From NCBI GenBank assembly GCA_944389225.1, contig CALXLP010000006.1, forward strand, positions 1 to 56,818: DNA of 56,818 bases, read 5' to 3'. The DNA is from an uncultured Clostridia bacterium. Its GTDB lineage: Bacteria > Bacillota > Clostridia > TANB77 > CAG-508. Shown in pieces: positions 34,698-43,324 of this stretch (its first letter is position 1; each line of letters opens with the position of its first letter). The notes under the pieces are model-generated. The model was not told the origin of the DNA and did not search any database. It saw nothing but the letters and a program-made list of their open reading frames with translations. The translations under genes were made by a program, and so were the position numbers.

Positions 34698-34711
34698 CTA
34701 GGGATTTTTTT
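34680..34711 (+). terminator. Terminator formed by the distal site of invertible segment 4
   Basis: CTTAGAGT pairs with ACTCTAGG around AAGAA, followed by GATTTTTTT. Confidence 0.65.
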
Positions 34712-34740
34712 GTTTTATTATCAAAATTTTATATGATATA

Positions 34741-34769
34741 TTGTAATTTTATTTTAATCTTGTTATAAT
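34741..34769 (+). promoter_or_regulatory. Promoter of the gene at 34803
   Basis: TTGTAA (34741-34746), a 17-nt spacer and TATAAT (34764-34769), lying outside the invertible segment, past its terminator. Confidence 0.6.
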
Positions 34770-34802
34770 GTGGTTACATAATATAGAAAGGAGATGATCA
34801 TT

Positions 34803-35096
34803 ATGTCTGATGCACAACTTCAAGCCATAAAAGATGTTATAAAAATGACACCTAGGTTAAATTTAGAATGTTTAACCTCTATCAAAGTTTTAATGGAAAA
34901 AGCAATTGATTCAGAGCTTTTAAGATTAGAACCAACTGTTCTTTTGGATAACATGGATATCACTGAAAAAGTAATGTATTTAGACTATTTGAACGAAAAT
35001 CAAAAAACAAAAGAAAATGAAGAAGAAAACGCAATATCTTTTGAAGAAATCCTAAAAAGAGAGGGGTTGACATTTGATGACTTGAATCATATATGA
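34803..35096 (+). CDS. Small acidic protein, unknown
   Basis: 97 aa from the ATG at 34803 (MSDAQLQAIKDV), with GGAG 9 nt upstream; an ATG at 34794 overlaps that site. Soluble and mostly helical, with an acidic C-terminal tail (NEEENAISFEEILKREGLTF). No family is recognised. It has its own promoter and faces away from the prepilin-like gene across segment 4. A hairpin CCTCTAATAGAGG about 40 nt after the stop may end the transcript. Confidence 0.55.
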   Translation: MSDAQLQAIKDVIKMTPRLNLECLTSIKVLMEKAIDSELLRLEPTVLLDNMDITEKVMYLDYLNENQKTKENEEENAISFEEILKREGLTFDDLNHI

Positions 35097-35382
35097 ATTA
35101 AATCAAAATAATCTTATTATTCTTATAACCAAAGCCTCTAATAGAGGTCAAATCTATAAATAATTATTTCTTATTTTTAGTTTTATTTTTCAAAATTTAT
35201 ATTAATATTTTATATGATTTTACATCTTATTCATTATATATGTAATTAATCTTAATTTTTATTTTTTATCCTTTTTATTTCCTTTTGATTTATATTTCTT
35301 AAAAAAACTCGTAGAACTTTATCTTTTTTCTTTGTTGTGCTATAATGCAAATATAAATTTTATAGAGATAGGAGCATGACAA

Positions 35383-36699
35383 ATGAAAAACTTTTTTATT
35401 GTACTTGCAATGAAACTATTAAATATTGTACTAAAACTATTTGGAAAACATGGTGGTAATTTTTTAGGAAAAATCGCTTTTGATTGGAATCCAGAAATTT
35501 TTAAGTATTTTAAAGTGAACTGCCCTGTTATTGCTGTTACAGCAACAAACGGAAAAACTATGACCAATAATGCGATTGGATATGTTTTTCAAACTGCCGG
35601 AAAGAAAGTCATTAGTAACAAAGAAGGAAATAATATGGAAACTGGCATTCTTTCTACTTTATTAAAAACATGTAGCTTAACAGGAAAAATCAAAGCTGAT
35701 TATTTGGTTTTTGAAGTAGATGAAGGATATGTACCAGTTGTATTTAAAGATTTTCGACTAGATACTTTAGTTATCTTAGATTTCTTTAGAGACCAATTAG
35801 ATAGAAATGGTGAAGTAGAATCCTTAATTTTGAAAATCAATGATTTTCTAAAAACATATACTGGAAATTTAGTTTTAAATAATGATGATCCAAATGTTGC
35901 CAGATTAGGAATGGCAAATCCGAATAATGAAAACATCTATTATTTCCATGTTGATAGATATCCATATGCAACAGATAACATGAAAGAAGCTGGAGAAGGA
36001 AAATTTTGTCCATTTTGTAAGACACGTTTGGAATATGAATATTATCAATATTCTCATATTGGAAAGTTTACTTGTCCTAATTGTGGATATGGTGATAATG
36101 AAATTTATAAAGAAACAAAAAATATTAATTTAAATGATATGACTTTTGAAGTGGATGATATTTTGTATAAAATTAAATCAAATAGTATTTATATTATCTA
36201 TAATTTTACAGCCGTTATTTCTTGTTGTTCTTTATATGATATTGATACCAAATATATACAAGAAGCTTTGTCTAATTTTGAATTGAATAATGGTAGATTA
36301 GAAAAATTAGTCATTAAAGACGCTCCTACGATTATAAACTTAGCTAAAAATCCAACTGGTGCCAATGTCAGTTTACGATTGTTAAATGAAGATGATGAAG
36401 AAAAAGAATTATTATTTGTTTTGAATGATAATAAAGCAGATGGATTTGATGTTTCTTGGATTTGGGATATTAATTTTGATAATTTAAATAATGTGAAAAG
36501 AATTGTAACTGCTGGAACAAGAGGTTATGACATTGCCATTAGAATAAAAACATCCGGATTTGATGCAAATAAAATAGAAGCATATTTAGACCTAGAACAA
36601 GCAGTAAAGGCTTTATATACCAACACAACAAAAAAATATGTTATTGCAAATTATACTTCTTTACAACCTACTAGAACAGAAATTTTAAAATTAAAATAA
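35383..36699 (+). CDS. murT: Lipid II isoglutaminyl synthase subunit MurT
   Basis: 438 aa. MurT is the Mur-ligase-like subunit that activates the D-Glu of lipid II for amidation. Visible: P-loop ATNGKT (54-59), the central Mur ligase domain with VLNNDDPNVARLG, a zinc ribbon insertion C209-x2-C212 ... C231-x2-C234 characteristic of MurT, and a C-terminal domain with TAGTRGYDIAIR. A TATAAT at 35341-35346 is the likely -10 box. It ends 11 bases before gatD. The amidated cell wall is typical of Gram-positives. Confidence 0.95.
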   Translation: MKNFFIVLAMKLLNIVLKLFGKHGGNFLGKIAFDWNPEIFKYFKVNCPVIAVTATNGKTMTNNAIGYVFQTAGKKVISNKEGNNMETGILSTLLKTCSLTGKIKADYLVFEVDEGYVPVVFKDFRLDTLVILDFFRDQLDRNGEVESLILKINDFLKTYTGNLVLNNDDPNVARLGMANPNNENIYYFHVDRYPYATDNMKEAGEGKFCPFCKTRLEYEYYQYSHIGKFTCPNCGYGDNEIYKETKNINLNDMTFEVDDILYKIKSNSIYIIYNFTAVISCCSLYDIDTKYIQEALSNFELNNGRLEKLVIKDAPTIINLAKNPTGANVSLRLLNEDDEEKELLFVLNDNKADGFDVSWIWDINFDNLNNVKRIVTAGTRGYDIAIRIKTSGFDANKIEAYLDLEQAVKALYTNTTKKYVIANYTSLQPTRTEILKLK

Positions 36700-36710
36700 G
36701 GAGATCAATC

Positions 36711-37451
36711 ATGAAAGAATTAAAAATACTATACCTATACCCTGATATGTTAGAATTATATGGTGACTATGGAAATATACAAGTATTAAAATATAGACTT
36801 GAAAAACGAGGATTTAACTGTATTGTTGATAGATACTCTATTGGTGATGAAAAACCAGATTTTAAAAGTTATGATATCATCTTTGCAGGTGGAGGAGCTG
36901 ATAATGAACAAAGTATTTTATCTGAAGATTTGATAAAATACAAGGATGACATTAAAGAAGCTGAAAATGAAGGTGTATTCTTTTTATTAATTTGTGGTGC
37001 TTATCAATTATTTGGTAAATATTATAAAGGTGTTGAAGGAAATATCATTCCTGGTTTAGAAATATTTCCATATTATACAGAAGCTATCGCAGATAGAAAA
37101 AAGAGATGCATTGGAAATATTGTTCTTAATGTCAATTTAAATGGTAAAGATTCAAAAGTTATTGGATTTGAAAATCATGGTGGACAAACTTATGACATTC
37201 CTACACCTTTTGGAAAAGTTTTATTTGGAAATGGAAATAAATTTGGTGATACAGAAGAAGGGTTTTTTAAAGAAAATGTTATCGCTACTTATTTACATGG
37301 ACCTCTTCTTTCCAAAAATCCAGAAGTCACAGATTATATTATAAAGCGTTGTTTAGATAGAAAATATCAGGAAGATATTACATTAGAACCTTTAAATGAC
37401 GAATTTGAAAATTTATGTAGAAAACAATTATTAGATAGATTTTTAAATTAA
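36711..37451 (+). CDS. gatD: Lipid II isoglutaminyl synthase, glutaminase subunit GatD
   Basis: 246 aa. A class I glutamine amidotransferase that supplies ammonia to MurT. Nucleophile C95 lies in FFLLICGAYQLFG, and the catalytic His is in VIATYLHGPLLSKNPE. GFENHGGQTY is the family-specific stretch. The ribosome site AAGGAGA precedes the ATG, 11 bases after the murT stop: a two-gene operon ended by a terminator. Confidence 0.95.
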   Translation: MKELKILYLYPDMLELYGDYGNIQVLKYRLEKRGFNCIVDRYSIGDEKPDFKSYDIIFAGGGADNEQSILSEDLIKYKDDIKEAENEGVFFLLICGAYQLFGKYYKGVEGNIIPGLEIFPYYTEAIADRKKRCIGNIVLNVNLNGKDSKVIGFENHGGQTYDIPTPFGKVLFGNGNKFGDTEEGFFKENVIATYLHGPLLSKNPEVTDYIIKRCLDRKYQEDITLEPLNDEFENLCRKQLLDRFLN

Positions 37452-37490
37452 AAAAGGGATTTTGGGGACGGACTCATTTTTCCCTTTTTA
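37450..37490 (+). terminator. Terminator of murT-gatD
   Basis: AAAAAGGGA pairs with TCCCTTTTT, directly after the gatD stop. Confidence 0.7.
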
Positions 37491-37522
37491 TATATAATAA
37501 GAATCTTGCTATTTAAGACAAT

Positions 37523-37576
37523 AAAATCCCGGGCGAAATCATCTGATACTACCAAACGATTTGCCCGGGATTTTTG
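37523..37576 (-). terminator. Strong GC-rich terminator of the orphan gene at 37592-37942
   Basis: AAATCCCGGGC pairs with GCCCGGGATTT, with T-runs on both strands, 15 nt after the stop codon. Such GC content is exceptional in this window. Confidence 0.75.
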
Positions 37577-37591
37577 TTTGGGTAAATGAAC

Positions 37592-37942
37592 TTATTCCTT
37601 AGGAATCATCTCATATACTTTTGACGCTTGGATTTCTGTGCTTAATCTGTCAATTATCCTTTTTTCTGCATCTAGCATATAATACGCTCTGGCTTTTGAA
37701 TTGCAATGTTCTTTCAATATTGCTTTTGTTAGCTCTCTTATAGCTTTAAGAGTAGCTGATATTTCATCATGTTCATCCTTAACAAGTTCTTTTTGTACAA
37801 ACTCTTCATATGTGCTAGATGCCTTTAAGCTTTCTTTCATCCGATTCAAAAAATTATATGAATCTAAAAGCTCATTGCCAAGACCTTCTTGCTGCCTGAT
37901 TGCTTCCGTAATAAAATCATCCAATACTAATTCTTCACCCAT
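37592..37942 (-). CDS. Orphan helical protein, unknown, higher-GC gene
   Basis: 116 aa. A soluble, all-helical, highly charged protein (for example DEHDEISATLKAIRELTKA), probably coiled-coil in part; no transmembrane part and no known motif. Base composition is less AT-rich than the neighbours, and the terminator behind it is GC-rich, so it looks acquired. The ATG is preceded by AGGAGGAAAAC. No co-transcribed partner is seen. It resembles the genes at 23988 and 43454 only in composition and setting, not in sequence. Confidence 0.6.
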   Translation of the reverse strand: MGEELVLDDFITEAIRQQEGLGNELLDSYNFLNRMKESLKASSTYEEFVQKELVKDEHDEISATLKAIRELTKAILKEHCNSKARAYYMLDAEKRIIDRLSTEIQASKVYEMIPKE

Positions 37943-38139
37943 TTTGTTTTCCTCCTACTTATTATTAGTATTTCTTAATGTCACGAGTCTTTGCGTCTTA
38001 AATAAATATTAGGAATATTCTACAAATGACTCTGTAATATTATACTCTGTTTTTATTGATTTTTCAACCTTTCTTTCCTCTACCTGTATTTTCTCAGCAA
38101 TTTTCAAAAAATGAATTTCTTTTGTTTTTATATAAATAT

Positions 38140-38182
38140 AAAAGTAGTTACATTCATTTCATTGAAACATAACTACTTTTTA
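38140..38182 (-). terminator. Terminator downstream of nrdG
   Basis: AAAAGTAGTTA pairs with TAACTACTTTT with T-runs at both ends, about 20 nt after the nrdG stop. Confidence 0.7.
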
Positions 38183-38199
38183 TAACTATTTAAAACAAT

Positions 38200-38721
38200 T
38201 TATAATTTAAACTCTACTGGTTTATGCTCTTTTAAACTTTCTTGAACATCTAATATTCTTTGATTTGAAGAACCTCTAAATCTAAGACTTAAATCCTTTT
38301 TATCTTCTTCAAACTTACCATCTACCATAACATCTATATATTTCAAAAGCTCTTTTGTTGTTTCATTATTAGGAGCCATTTTTCCGACAACATCTTTTTC
38401 AAAATCAAAGCCTGTATAACACCATATATTTTTGTTAGGAAATTTTTCTTTTACTTTTTTAACTAATGGTAATAATCCTTCTTGATTTTGTTTTTCTAAA
38501 GGCTCTCCTCCTAAAAGAGATAGTCCTGAAATATAGTCATGGTCTAAATAGTTAATTACTTGGTCTATTTGTTCATCTGTAAATTTATTACCATAATTAA
38601 AATCCCATGCACATTCATTAAAACAACCTTTACAATGATGATTACATCCACTGACAAATACGGATACTCTAACCCCTTCTCCGTTTGCTACATCTACTCT
38701 TTTTATATCTGCATAATTCAT
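38200..38721 (-). CDS. nrdG: Anaerobic ribonucleotide reductase activating protein
   Basis: 173 aa. Radical SAM enzyme that installs the glycyl radical on NrdD. C26-x3-C30-x2-C33 (SGCNHHCKGCFNECAWDF) is the 4Fe-4S motif; LSLLGGEPLEKQNQEG follows, then IWCYTGFDFE. Length is normal. It lies 78 bases behind nrdD, with a hairpin (38754-38790) in the gap. Anaerobic metabolism is implied. Confidence 0.95.
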   Translation of the reverse strand: MNYADIKRVDVANGEGVRVSVFVSGCNHHCKGCFNECAWDFNYGNKFTDEQIDQVINYLDHDYISGLSLLGGEPLEKQNQEGLLPLVKKVKEKFPNKNIWCYTGFDFEKDVVGKMAPNNETTKELLKYIDVMVDGKFEEDKKDLSLRFRGSSNQRILDVQESLKEHKPVEFKL

Positions 38722-38753
38722 ATTCTATCCCTCTTTTCTCCCTTTAGGTAAAT

Positions 38754-38790
38754 TTTGGAACGTTTTGGCATATATCCCTAACGTTCCAAA
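38754..38790. repeat. Hairpin in the nrdD-nrdG gap (degenerate GGGACGTG-type repeat)
   Basis: TTTGGAACGTT pairs with AACGTTCCAAA. The inner TTTTGGCATATATCCCTAACG resembles the TTTGGCACGTCCCTAATG end of the dispersed repeat. It could set the nrdD to nrdG ratio. Confidence 0.45.
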
Positions 38791-38799
38791 TTTCTTGTT

Positions 38800-40926
38800 C
38801 TACAAGTGTAATACTCTTTGTTTAATTTCTTTTGTTTTTCCTGCATTCCAGAAGTTTTCTCCTAGATATCCACAAGTTCTTCTAACAACCGTCATTTTTG
38901 AATGATCTTTATTTCCACAATTTGGGCATTCCCATTCGTTATCTTTATTCAAGATAATTTCTCCATCAAATCCACAAACATGGCAATAATCTGATTTTGT
39001 ATTAAATTCAGCATATTGAATATTATCATAGATAAATTTAACCGCTGTTTCTAATGCATCAATATTCTTTTGCATATTTGGTATTTCAATATATGAAATA
39101 GCTCCACCTGAAGATATTTTTTGGAATTCACTTTCAAATGAAAGTTTAGCAAATGCATCAATTTTTTCTCTTACATCTACATGGTATGAATTTGTATAAT
39201 ATCCTTTATCTGTTACATCTTTGATTGTACCAAATTTTTCTTTATCAATTCTAGCAAATTTGTAACATAAGCTTTCTGCTGGTGTTCCATATAGTGCAAA
39301 TCCAATATTTGTTTCTTTTTTCCATCTATCTACAGTTTCTCTTAAATGTTTCATAACTCTAATTGCAAAATCATGTCCTTCTGGAGTTGTATGTGATACA
39401 CCTTTCATAACTTTTGTCATTTCATATATACCAATATATCCTAATGAAATTGTTGAATATCCACCATATAATAATTTGTCTATCTTTTCACCTTTTGCTA
39501 ATCTTGCAATAGCACCATATTGCCAGTGAATTGGGCTGATATCAGAATGTGTTCCAAGTAATGCATAATGTCTACACATTAAAGCTTCTTTACATAGTTC
39601 TAGTCTCTCATCTAATAGTTTCCAGAATTTATCTTCATCACCATCTGCAACAATTGCAACTTGTGGTAAGTTAATACTTACAACACCTTGATTAAATCTT
39701 CCCTCAAATTTATAGTTTCCATTTTCATCTTTCCAAGGTGATAAGAAACTTCTACATCCCATTGGGCTAAATACATTACCTTCATAGTTTTCTCTCATTT
39801 TCTTAGCTGAGATATAATCTGGGTACATTCTCTTTGCTGAACATTTAACAGCTAGTTTTGTTAAATAATCATATTCTCCACCTTTTAGGCAGTTACATTC
39901 ATCTAATACATATACTAGTTTTGGGAATGCTGGTGTTACATATACGCCTGCTTCATTTTTTATACCTTGATATCTTTGTCTTAGTACTTCTTCAATAATC
40001 ATTGCATTTTCTTTAATGTATGGATCTCCCTCTTCTAGATGTAAGAATAAAGTTACAAAAGGAGATTGTCCATTCGTTGTCATTAATGTATTGATTTGAT
40101 ATTGAATTGTTTGTACACCTGCTTTTAATTCTGCTTTTAATCTATCTTGTACTAAATCTTCTATTATTTTATCAGATAATTTTCCTTTATATTTTTTCTC
40201 TATTTCTGATTTAAATTTATTATAGCTCTTTCTTAAATATTTTCCTAAATGTTTTAAGTCTACTGATTGTCCACCATATTGGTTACTTGCAACTGCTGCA
40301 ATAATTTGTGTTGTAACTGTACATGCTACTTGGAAACTCTTTGGACTTTCTATCATTTTTCCGTTCATAACTGTTCCATTATCTAACATATCTGCTATGT
40401 TAATTAAACAACAGTTGAAAATTGGTTGTACAAAGTAATCCGCATCGTGGAAATGTAAAACTCCGTCAGCATCTGCTTTTGCAATCTTTTCTGGTAATAA
40501 TAATCTTCTTGTTAAGTCTCTTGATACTTCACCTGCAATATAATCTCTTTGTGTTGAAGCAAGTAAAGTATTCTTATTTGAGTTTTCTTCTGCTAGTTCT
40601 TTATTTTCATTTCTGATTAATCCTAATATAGTTTCATCAGTTGTATTTTGTTTTCTTACCAAAGCTCTTGTATATCTATATACAATATATTTTTTAGCTA
40701 ATTCATATTTTTCAATTTCCATTAATTTTTCTTCGATGATATCTTGGATATCTTCAACTAACATTCTCTTTTTATTTAATTCTTCTATATATTGAATAAT
40801 ACCTTTTATATCTTCCTTATTTGCTCTTTCTTTTGGTTTTACCTCCTGATTTGCTTTTTCGATTGCTGTTTGAATCTTTGCTCTATCATAGTCTACAGCT
40901 CTTCCATCCCTTTTAATAACTTTCAT
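38800..40926 (-). CDS. nrdD: Anaerobic ribonucleoside-triphosphate reductase
   Basis: 708 aa, full length. It reduces ribonucleoside triphosphates to dNTPs. An ATP-cone lies at about 1-90 (MKVIKRDGRAVDYDRAKIQ), the catalytic barrel follows, and the C-terminus has the zinc site C-x2-C ... C-x2-C (YCHVCGFDG, ECPNCGNKD) and the glycyl-radical loop RRTCGYLGENFW. Ribosome site GGAGGAAA. A TATAAT box at 40964-40959 has a GTTGCAAAAGCAAC operator centred about 41 nt before the expected start, the usual place for a Crp/Fnr activator. Confidence 0.97.
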   Translation of the reverse strand: MKVIKRDGRAVDYDRAKIQTAIEKANQEVKPKERANKEDIKGIIQYIEELNKKRMLVEDIQDIIEEKLMEIEKYELAKKYIVYRYTRALVRKQNTTDETILGLIRNENKELAEENSNKNTLLASTQRDYIAGEVSRDLTRRLLLPEKIAKADADGVLHFHDADYFVQPIFNCCLINIADMLDNGTVMNGKMIESPKSFQVACTVTTQIIAAVASNQYGGQSVDLKHLGKYLRKSYNKFKSEIEKKYKGKLSDKIIEDLVQDRLKAELKAGVQTIQYQINTLMTTNGQSPFVTLFLHLEEGDPYIKENAMIIEEVLRQRYQGIKNEAGVYVTPAFPKLVYVLDECNCLKGGEYDYLTKLAVKCSAKRMYPDYISAKKMRENYEGNVFSPMGCRSFLSPWKDENGNYKFEGRFNQGVVSINLPQVAIVADGDEDKFWKLLDERLELCKEALMCRHYALLGTHSDISPIHWQYGAIARLAKGEKIDKLLYGGYSTISLGYIGIYEMTKVMKGVSHTTPEGHDFAIRVMKHLRETVDRWKKETNIGFALYGTPAESLCYKFARIDKEKFGTIKDVTDKGYYTNSYHVDVREKIDAFAKLSFESEFQKISSGGAISYIEIPNMQKNIDALETAVKFIYDNIQYAEFNTKSDYCHVCGFDGEIILNKDNEWECPNCGNKDHSKMTVVRRTCGYLGENFWNAGKTKEIKQRVLHL

Positions 40927-40958
40927 TTCACATTTCCTCCTTCGATTAGTATGTTTAC

Positions 40959-40999
40959 ATTATACCTCTAGAATTTTTATTTTCCGTTGCAAAAGCAAC
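40959..40999 (-). promoter_or_regulatory. nrdD promoter with class II-type Crp/Fnr site
   Basis: On the minus strand: dyad GTTGC-TTTT-GCAAC (40999-40986), 21 nt, then TATAAT (40964-40959). There is no good -35 box. The dyad's centre falls at about -41, the standard position for class II activation. Confidence 0.6.
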
Positions 41000-41108
41000 A
41001 CATTATGAAAAAAAACTTTTTCCAGTTCTTAATCTCTTTCACCTCTAAGCATTTTTCTTTTATTACAAATATGTTACAAAAATATTACAAAATTATTTTT
41101 ACTGTTTT

Positions 41109-41138
41109 GTTGCTTTTGCAACTTTTTTAATATATAAT
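41109..41138 (+). promoter_or_regulatory. crp/fnr promoter overlapped by a Crp/Fnr-type dyad
   Basis: TTGCTT (41110-41115), a 17-nt spacer and TATAAT (41133-41138). The dyad GTTGC-TTTT-GCAAC (41109-41122) covers the -35 box, so binding should block the promoter: negative autoregulation. Confidence 0.6.
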
Positions 41139-41167
41139 GCTTATGTAATTTTAAAGGAGGAAAAAGC

Positions 41168-41800
41168 GTGAATACCAACTTTGACATAGAAAACTTTATT
41201 CTTGACTTTTCAAATTCTTGTCAAAAAAAGCAAAAAAAAGTCTTTAGCAAAAATGAAGTTGTTACAACTTATATAAAAAACAGAAATCAATTATGTATAT
41301 TACTAGATGGAAATGCCGATTTGGTACGTTATGACTTAAATGGTAATCGAACAATTGTAGAACATTTTTCAAAAAATGCTCTTTTTGGTGAAGTATTTTA
41401 TACGATTACGACCAATAACGAATTGTTAGTTGAAGCAAAATCAAATTGTACGGTTCTTTTCTATAGCTATGATGACATTTTTCATAAATGTAGAAACAAT
41501 TGTAAATTTCACCAAACCTTATCTGAAAATTTACCACAATTGATTTTAAATAAAGTAACAGATTTAAATATGAGAATTGAATTATTAACCAAAAGATCTA
41601 CTAGAGATAAATTACTTGGCTATTTTTCTTTACTCTCTACTAGAAAACTAAGTACTTCTTTTGAACTACCATTTTCTCTTACTGATTTAGCAGATTACTT
41701 AAGTGTTGATAGAAGTGCTATGATGAGAGAACTAAAACTATTAAAAGAAGATGGCTTTATTGAAAAAAACGGAAATCGAATTACTTTGTTATATAAATAG
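41168..41800 (+). CDS. Crp/Fnr-family transcription regulator
   Basis: 210 aa, GTG start with AAAGGAGG upstream. The N-terminal cyclic-nucleotide-binding-like beta barrel (about 25-120) shows LCILLDGNADLVRYD and FGEVFYT, and the C-terminal winged helix has SLTDLADYLSVDRSAMMREL. Cys residues occur at CRNNC near 111-115, but there is no Fnr-type N-terminal cysteine cluster. It is divergent from nrdD and shares the gap with two identical-type dyads, so regulation of nrdDG is very likely. The effector is unknown. The stop abuts the large nested palindrome. Confidence 0.88.
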   Translation: MNTNFDIENFILDFSNSCQKKQKKVFSKNEVVTTYIKNRNQLCILLDGNADLVRYDLNGNRTIVEHFSKNALFGEVFYTITTNNELLVEAKSNCTVLFYSYDDIFHKCRNNCKFHQTLSENLPQLILNKVTDLNMRIELLTKRSTRDKLLGYFSLLSTRKLSTSFELPFSLTDLADYLSVDRSAMMRELKLLKEDGFIEKNGNRITLLYK

Positions 41801-41802
41801 GG

Positions 41803-41854
41803 ACATTAGGGACGTGCCAAATCGGACTATTTTGGTCCAAAAGGGACAGGCCTA
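41803..41854. repeat. Dispersed GGGACGTG hairpin repeat, left outer palindrome arm
   Basis: It is a perfect 52-bp inverted match to 42109-42160, and a family member of 9611 and 14575 (TTAGGGACGTG ... GGGACAGG). It directly follows the crp/fnr stop codon. Confidence 0.7.
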
Positions 41855-41882
41855 CAAACTAATAATATATAATTAAACATTA

Positions 41883-42068
41883 AAACACCATATATTAATA
41901 AATTTATGAAATGACGAATGTGAATGAAATCATATTAGAAAATTTTAAGGTATCTAATAGGAAAATCTCAAATTTTATTTTGAGAGGTGCCTGTTAGATA
42001 CCTTTAGATTTTCTTTATGATGTAATGTTAGCCGAGAAATTTCATAAATTTATTAATATATGGTGTTT
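41883..42068. repeat. Inner 30-bp inverted repeats with central hairpin
   Basis: Perfect 30-bp arms at 41883-41912 and 42039-42068 begin ACACCATATATT. The space between them also folds back (GGTATCTAATAGG against CCTGTTAGATACC; CTCAAA against TTTGAG). No coding frame lies inside. Confidence 0.7.
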
Positions 42069-42108
42069 GGGTAAACAATTTTTCTAAATTATTTGTAATT
42101 TTTTAATA

Positions 42109-42160
42109 GGCCTGTCCCTTTTGGACCAAAATAGTCCGATTTGGCACGTCCCTAATGTTC
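42109..42160. repeat. Dispersed GGGACGTG hairpin repeat, right outer palindrome arm
   Basis: It is a perfect inverted copy of 41803-41854 and includes the galE stop codon (TAG, 42154-42152). Confidence 0.7.
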
Positions 42161-43159
42161 ACTTTTTTGAATATAATTCCATGAATCTAAACACATATCT
42201 TCTAGTGTTTTTTCTGCTGTCCATCCTAATTCTTCTTTTGCTTTTTGAGGGTCTGCATAACAAGTTGCTATATCTCCTTCTCTTCTTGCTGTAATTTTAT
42301 ATGGTACTTTTTTTCCTGTTGCTTTTTCAAATGCTTTTACCATATCTAATACACTATATCCTTTTCCTGTTCCTAAATTATAGATATATAATCCTTCTTT
42401 TTCTTTCTCTATTTTTTCTAATGCTTTTACATGTCCTTTTGCTAAATCTACAACATGAATATAATCTCTAACCCCTGTTCCATCTGGTGTATCATAATCA
42501 TTTCCAAATACAGATAGTTCTGGTAAAGTTCCTGCTGCAACACGTACAATATATGGCATTAAGTTATTTGGAATTCCTTGTGGTTCTTCTCCAATTAGTC
42601 CGCTTTCATGTGCTCCTACTGGATTGAAATATCTTAATATACATATATTCCATGTATTATCTGAATGATAGATATCTTTTAAAATTTGTTCAATAAATAA
42701 TTTACTTGTACCATATGGATTTGTTGTTCCTCCAGTTTTACATTCTTCTGTTATTGGTATTATTTCTGGATCTCCATATACAGTTGCTGATGAACTAAAT
42801 ATAAATGTTTTACAATTATATTTTCTCATCGTATCTAATACAACTAATGCTCCTGAAATATTATTTGTATAATATTCAATTGGTTTTTGAACAGATTCTC
42901 CTACAGCTTTAAATCCTGCAAAATTGATAACTGCTTCTATGTCATTTTCTTCAAAAACTTTTTCTAGTTTTTCTCTATCCATGTAATTCATTTCATAAAA
43001 TTTAAAATCTTTTCCTGTTATTTTCTTAATTGCATCTAATACACTTGGTTTGCTATTAGAAAAATCATCTATAATAACAATTTCTTTTCCTGCATTTAAT
43101 AATTCTACTGCTGTATGACTTCCAATAAATCCAGCTCCTCCTGGTAATAATATTGCCAT
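42152..43159 (-). CDS. galE: UDP-glucose 4-epimerase
   Basis: 335 aa. It interconverts UDP-glucose and UDP-galactose, feeding glycan synthesis. NAD site [15 protein letters not shown], the active-site Ser in FSSSATVYG and the Y-x3-K pair in [12 protein letters not shown] are seen, followed by [12 protein letters not shown]. The ribosome site AAAGGAAT precedes the ATG. It is convergent with crp/fnr across the nested palindrome, and its stop codon is inside the outer repeat arm. Neighbours do not suggest a specific sugar pathway. Confidence 0.95.
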   Translation of the reverse strand: MAILLPGGAGFIGSHTAVELLNAGKEIVIIDDFSNSKPSVLDAIKKITGKDFKFYEMNYMDREKLEKVFEENDIEAVINFAGFKAVGESVQKPIEYYTNNISGALVVLDTMRKYNCKTFIFSSSATVYGDPEIIPITEECKTGGTTNPYGTSKLFIEQILKDIYHSDNTWNICILRYFNPVGAHESGLIGEEPQGIPNNLMPYIVRVAAGTLPELSVFGNDYDTPDGTGVRDYIHVVDLAKGHVKALEKIEKEKEGLYIYNLGTGKGYSVLDMVKAFEKATGKKVPYKITARREGDIATCYADPQKAKEELGWTAEKTLEDMCLDSWNYIQKSEH

Positions 43160-43324
43160 AAAATCATTCCTTTCTTTTTTTATTATGCCTATATTATATT
43201 ACTAGTTTCAAAAAAGTACAAGTCTATATTTTAAAATATTAATTTAAAATATCTGAATATCTAATTTTAAAAATTTGTTATGAATTTTTATTTCTTTACC
43301 CTTTTAACTACATACTCTCTGCTC

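Larger units (their letters stand above)
34448..34802. other. Gene-free stretch: invertible segment 4 and promoter of next gene
   Basis: It holds the putative invertible promoter (34506-34697), its terminator and the separate promoter at 34741-34769 of the rightward gene. Nothing else is recognised. Confidence 0.6.
41801..42151. other. Gene-free stretch: nested palindrome between crp/fnr and galE
   Basis: It is filled by three nested inverted repeats: outer arms of 52 bp (41803-41854 and 42109-42160), middle arms of 30 bp (41883-41912 and 42039-42068) and a central imperfect hairpin (about 41920-42030) whose best part pairs GGTATCTAATAGG with CCTGTTAGATACC. The outer right arm overlaps the galE stop. 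A giant bidirectional terminator or a miniature inverted-repeat element would both fit. Confidence 0.65.

Noticed and set aside
38600-38751. Plus-strand frame opposite nrdG
   Set aside because: Shadow of nrdG with no start signal.
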